The translations under genes were made by a program, and so were the position numbers. The notes under the pieces were generated by a model. It worked only from the letters and a program-made list of their open reading frames with translations, had not been told where the DNA came from and made no database searches. This document shows positions 4,591 to 6,031 of a DNA stretch of 6,031 nucleotides, piece after piece (within the stretch, counting starts at the first letter, position 1; each line of letters begins with the position of its first letter). Source of the stretch: Bacteroidota bacterium (lineage in GTDB: Bacteria; Bacteroidota; Bacteroidia; Chitinophagales; Chitinophagaceae). The stretch covers positions 1-6,031 of the forward strand of contig JAEZRL010000163.1 of NCBI GenBank assembly GCA_023440945.1. Direction: 5' to 3'.

Positions 4591-6031
4591 TCAAAATGGA
4601 TAACCGATGGCGAGATTCCATACAAGGTTTTGTCTTCGCCATTCTTTACTGCCGAAATCTATCTGATCTATTACCCACCTGTCGTCAGGAGCTCTCCACG
4701 GAACACGGATAGGGAAAGCGAGATCGAGACGAAGTACTAAAATATTTATATCGAAACGCAAACCTAAACCAACGCCAACTGCGGTTTGGTCAAGAAAATG
4801 ACTGGTAAATTTCGAGTCAGGACGACGAAGCGTGTCTTCATTTTTTGTCCAGATATTTCCGGCATCTATGAAAGCAGCCCAGCGTACAATAGAAAATAAT
4901 TTTGCCCGGTATTCAATGTTCATTTCAAGCTTTACATCGCCGGGCTGTTCCGCTACAAAAGAGTCTCTTGGATTACCGGCATAATAAGCTCCCGGCCCTA
5001 ACGAACGTGCTCTAAAGGCTCGTATATCATTTGTTCCACCGGCAAAAAATGATTTGATGAAAGGAATGTTTGTACTGTTTCCATAAGCGAAAGCCGCACC
5101 TGCTAAAAATCTTGTATTAAGCGATCTGTAACGGTTGCCCAAACGCATGTAATGCCGCACCTCTCCTTCCAGTCTGGTATATTGTGAAAATGGCGTATTG
5201 AATATTTCTTTTTCTTTTCCTGCTTTGGCGTTTGCGCCTGTTATTAATCCTAATAAATTACCCGAAAGATCAATATTACCATTTACATAAAAATTATGTT
5301 TTTTGAAGTTTTGCTTTGCCTGCGAATTGTAATTATAGTTATAGTTTGTGCCGATAATAAACTGCCGTTCGATACTTCTTCTCAGGGATATATTTGTATC
5401 TAAAGCCTGCTTGAATGTATCTGTAATATGTTCCGGTTTTACATAATTAATAGATATTAAATTCAACTGATGTTCATTAGTTATATGTTGCTTCCAAACA
5501 TAACCGTAATTACCGGTTATAGAAGTAAGTGTGTATTGTGTATTACGGTTGAACACTTCATAACCAGCGGAGAATTTTGTTTGGGGAACAAACTCACTGC
5601 TTGTGCCTATCCTGAAAGGGGCAATAATTCTTGGCACATACATATTTGCCTGCACGCCAAGCCTTCTTGTACTTACATCAATACCTGATGAATATTGTTT
5701 TTCCAAACCGCCGTACACACGCACTTCTAAATGTTCTGCGCCTTTTAATAAATTACGGTGCCGCCAATCTAATGACACTTCTGTACCAACAGCGTTATTT
5801 GATTTTGTTAAACCGGAAACAGTGAAGCGAATAGATTTACTTAATCCTGGTGTTAAATAATACAAAGCATTAAGGTTGTTGCCTGGTATTGTATCTGTAC
5901 GTTCAAACCGTGCTTTTACAAACTTGAAAACATCAAGGCTTGTTAGCCTGTTCAACGAAAGATTATGATCTCTTCTGTTGTAAACATCACCGGGCCTAAA
6001 CACCAGTGTGCGGTCAAATATCTTTGGTTGA
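4591..6031 (-). CDS. BamA/TamA-family outer-membrane barrel protein, TamL-like, 5'-partial
   Basis: An Omp85-superfamily protein of the outer membrane, involved in inserting or exporting envelope proteins. The frame is open to the window edge, so the GTG at 6003 is not the real start; 479 C-terminal residues are visible. They begin in the last POTRA-type domain (LVFRPGDVYNRRDH followed by NLSLNRLTSLDVFKFV). The 16-stranded barrel follows, with its alternating aromatic strands, and the chain ends NLAIGYPF, with the terminal Phe expected of a BAM substrate. The loop-6 motif, normally (V/I)RGF, reads IRAF within FFAGGTNDIRAFRARSLGPG. The SLGPG segment, the RHRNLLKGAE segment and the C-terminus fit the Bacteroidota TamA-like lipoprotein TamL better than BamA, but the N-terminal lipobox that would decide this is outside the window. 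A terminator follows at 4503. Confidence 0.88.
   Translation of the reverse strand, partial: QPKIFDRTLVFRPGDVYNRRDHNLSLNRLTSLDVFKFVKARFERTDTIPGNNLNALYYLTPGLSKSIRFTVSGLTKSNNAVGTEVSLDWRHRNLLKGAEHLEVRVYGGLEKQYSSGIDVSTRRLGVQANMYVPRIIAPFRIGTSSEFVPQTKFSAGYEVFNRNTQYTLTSITGNYGYVWKQHITNEHQLNLISINYVKPEHITDTFKQALDTNISLRRSIERQFIIGTNYNYNYNSQAKQNFKKHNFYVNGNIDLSGNLLGLITGANAKAGKEKEIFNTPFSQYTRLEGEVRHYMRLGNRYRSLNTRFLAGAAFAYGNSTNIPFIKSFFAGGTNDIRAFRARSLGPGAYYAGNPRDSFVAEQPGDVKLEMNIEYRAKLFSIVRWAAFIDAGNIWTKNEDTLRRPDSKFTSHFLDQTAVGVGLGLRFDINILVLRLDLAFPIRVPWRAPDDRWVIDQIDFGSKEWRRQNLVWNLAIGYPF

Noticed and set aside
4509..4712. Plus-strand 67-codon open frame
   Set aside because: It crosses the intergenic repeat and runs antisense into the conserved C-terminus of the TamL-like gene; the translation has no family character.
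5470..5860. Three overlapping plus-strand open frames of 64-85 codons
   Set aside because: They are antisense shadows of the TamL-like barrel, whose reading is continuous and conserved.

Overview
The window looks like chromosomal DNA from a Bacteroidota bacterium, most likely in or near the Chitinophagaceae. Three things point there: AT-rich intergenic DNA, a Bacteroidota-type promoter (TTTG, 21 bases, TAAATTTG) in front of the superoxide dismutase gene, and MurA and TamA/TamL-like proteins of Bacteroidota character. No Shine-Dalgarno sequence is evident in front of the starts I checked. There is no phage, transposon, CRISPR array, rRNA or tRNA.

Layout, plus strand: the 3' half of murA (1-623, cut by the window edge). 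A 367-base gap follows, with a degenerate pyrimidine-rich repeat tract and, at its end, the sodA promoter. Then come the Mn-type superoxide dismutase (991-1596), a short dispersed repeat, a strong intrinsic terminator, and an unrecognised lipoprotein gene (1749-2363). Layout, minus strand, from right to left: the C-terminal part of a TamA/TamL-like outer-membrane barrel protein (6031-4591, cut by the window edge), a second copy of the dispersed repeat, a terminator, an MmcQ/YjbR-family gene, a HAD-family hydrolase, then the rpmH-rnpA-yidD cluster. That cluster ends tail-to-tail with the lipoprotein gene, only 5 bases apart.

The window is mainly housekeeping: peptidoglycan precursor synthesis (MurA), ribosome and RNase P (L34, RnpA), membrane-protein insertion (YidD), envelope biogenesis (TamL-like) and oxidative defence (SOD). 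rpmH (51 codons) is short and easily missed, but its reading is unambiguous. Two longer possible starts are rejected: sodA starts at 991 because 916 lies between the promoter boxes, and the lipoprotein starts at 1749 because 1719 lies inside a terminator hairpin.

I do not see a complete undescribed system. The most interesting signal is non-coding. A 28-base element, 26 of 28 bases identical, occurs twice in opposite genomic orientation. Each time it has the same arrangement relative to its host genes: stop codon, about 40 bases, the element, 21-32 bases, an intrinsic terminator, then the next start codon within 11-16 bases. Also notable are an Asp-to-Asn change in HAD motif I, and a terminator hairpin between rpmH and rnpA that runs into a TTG start codon.
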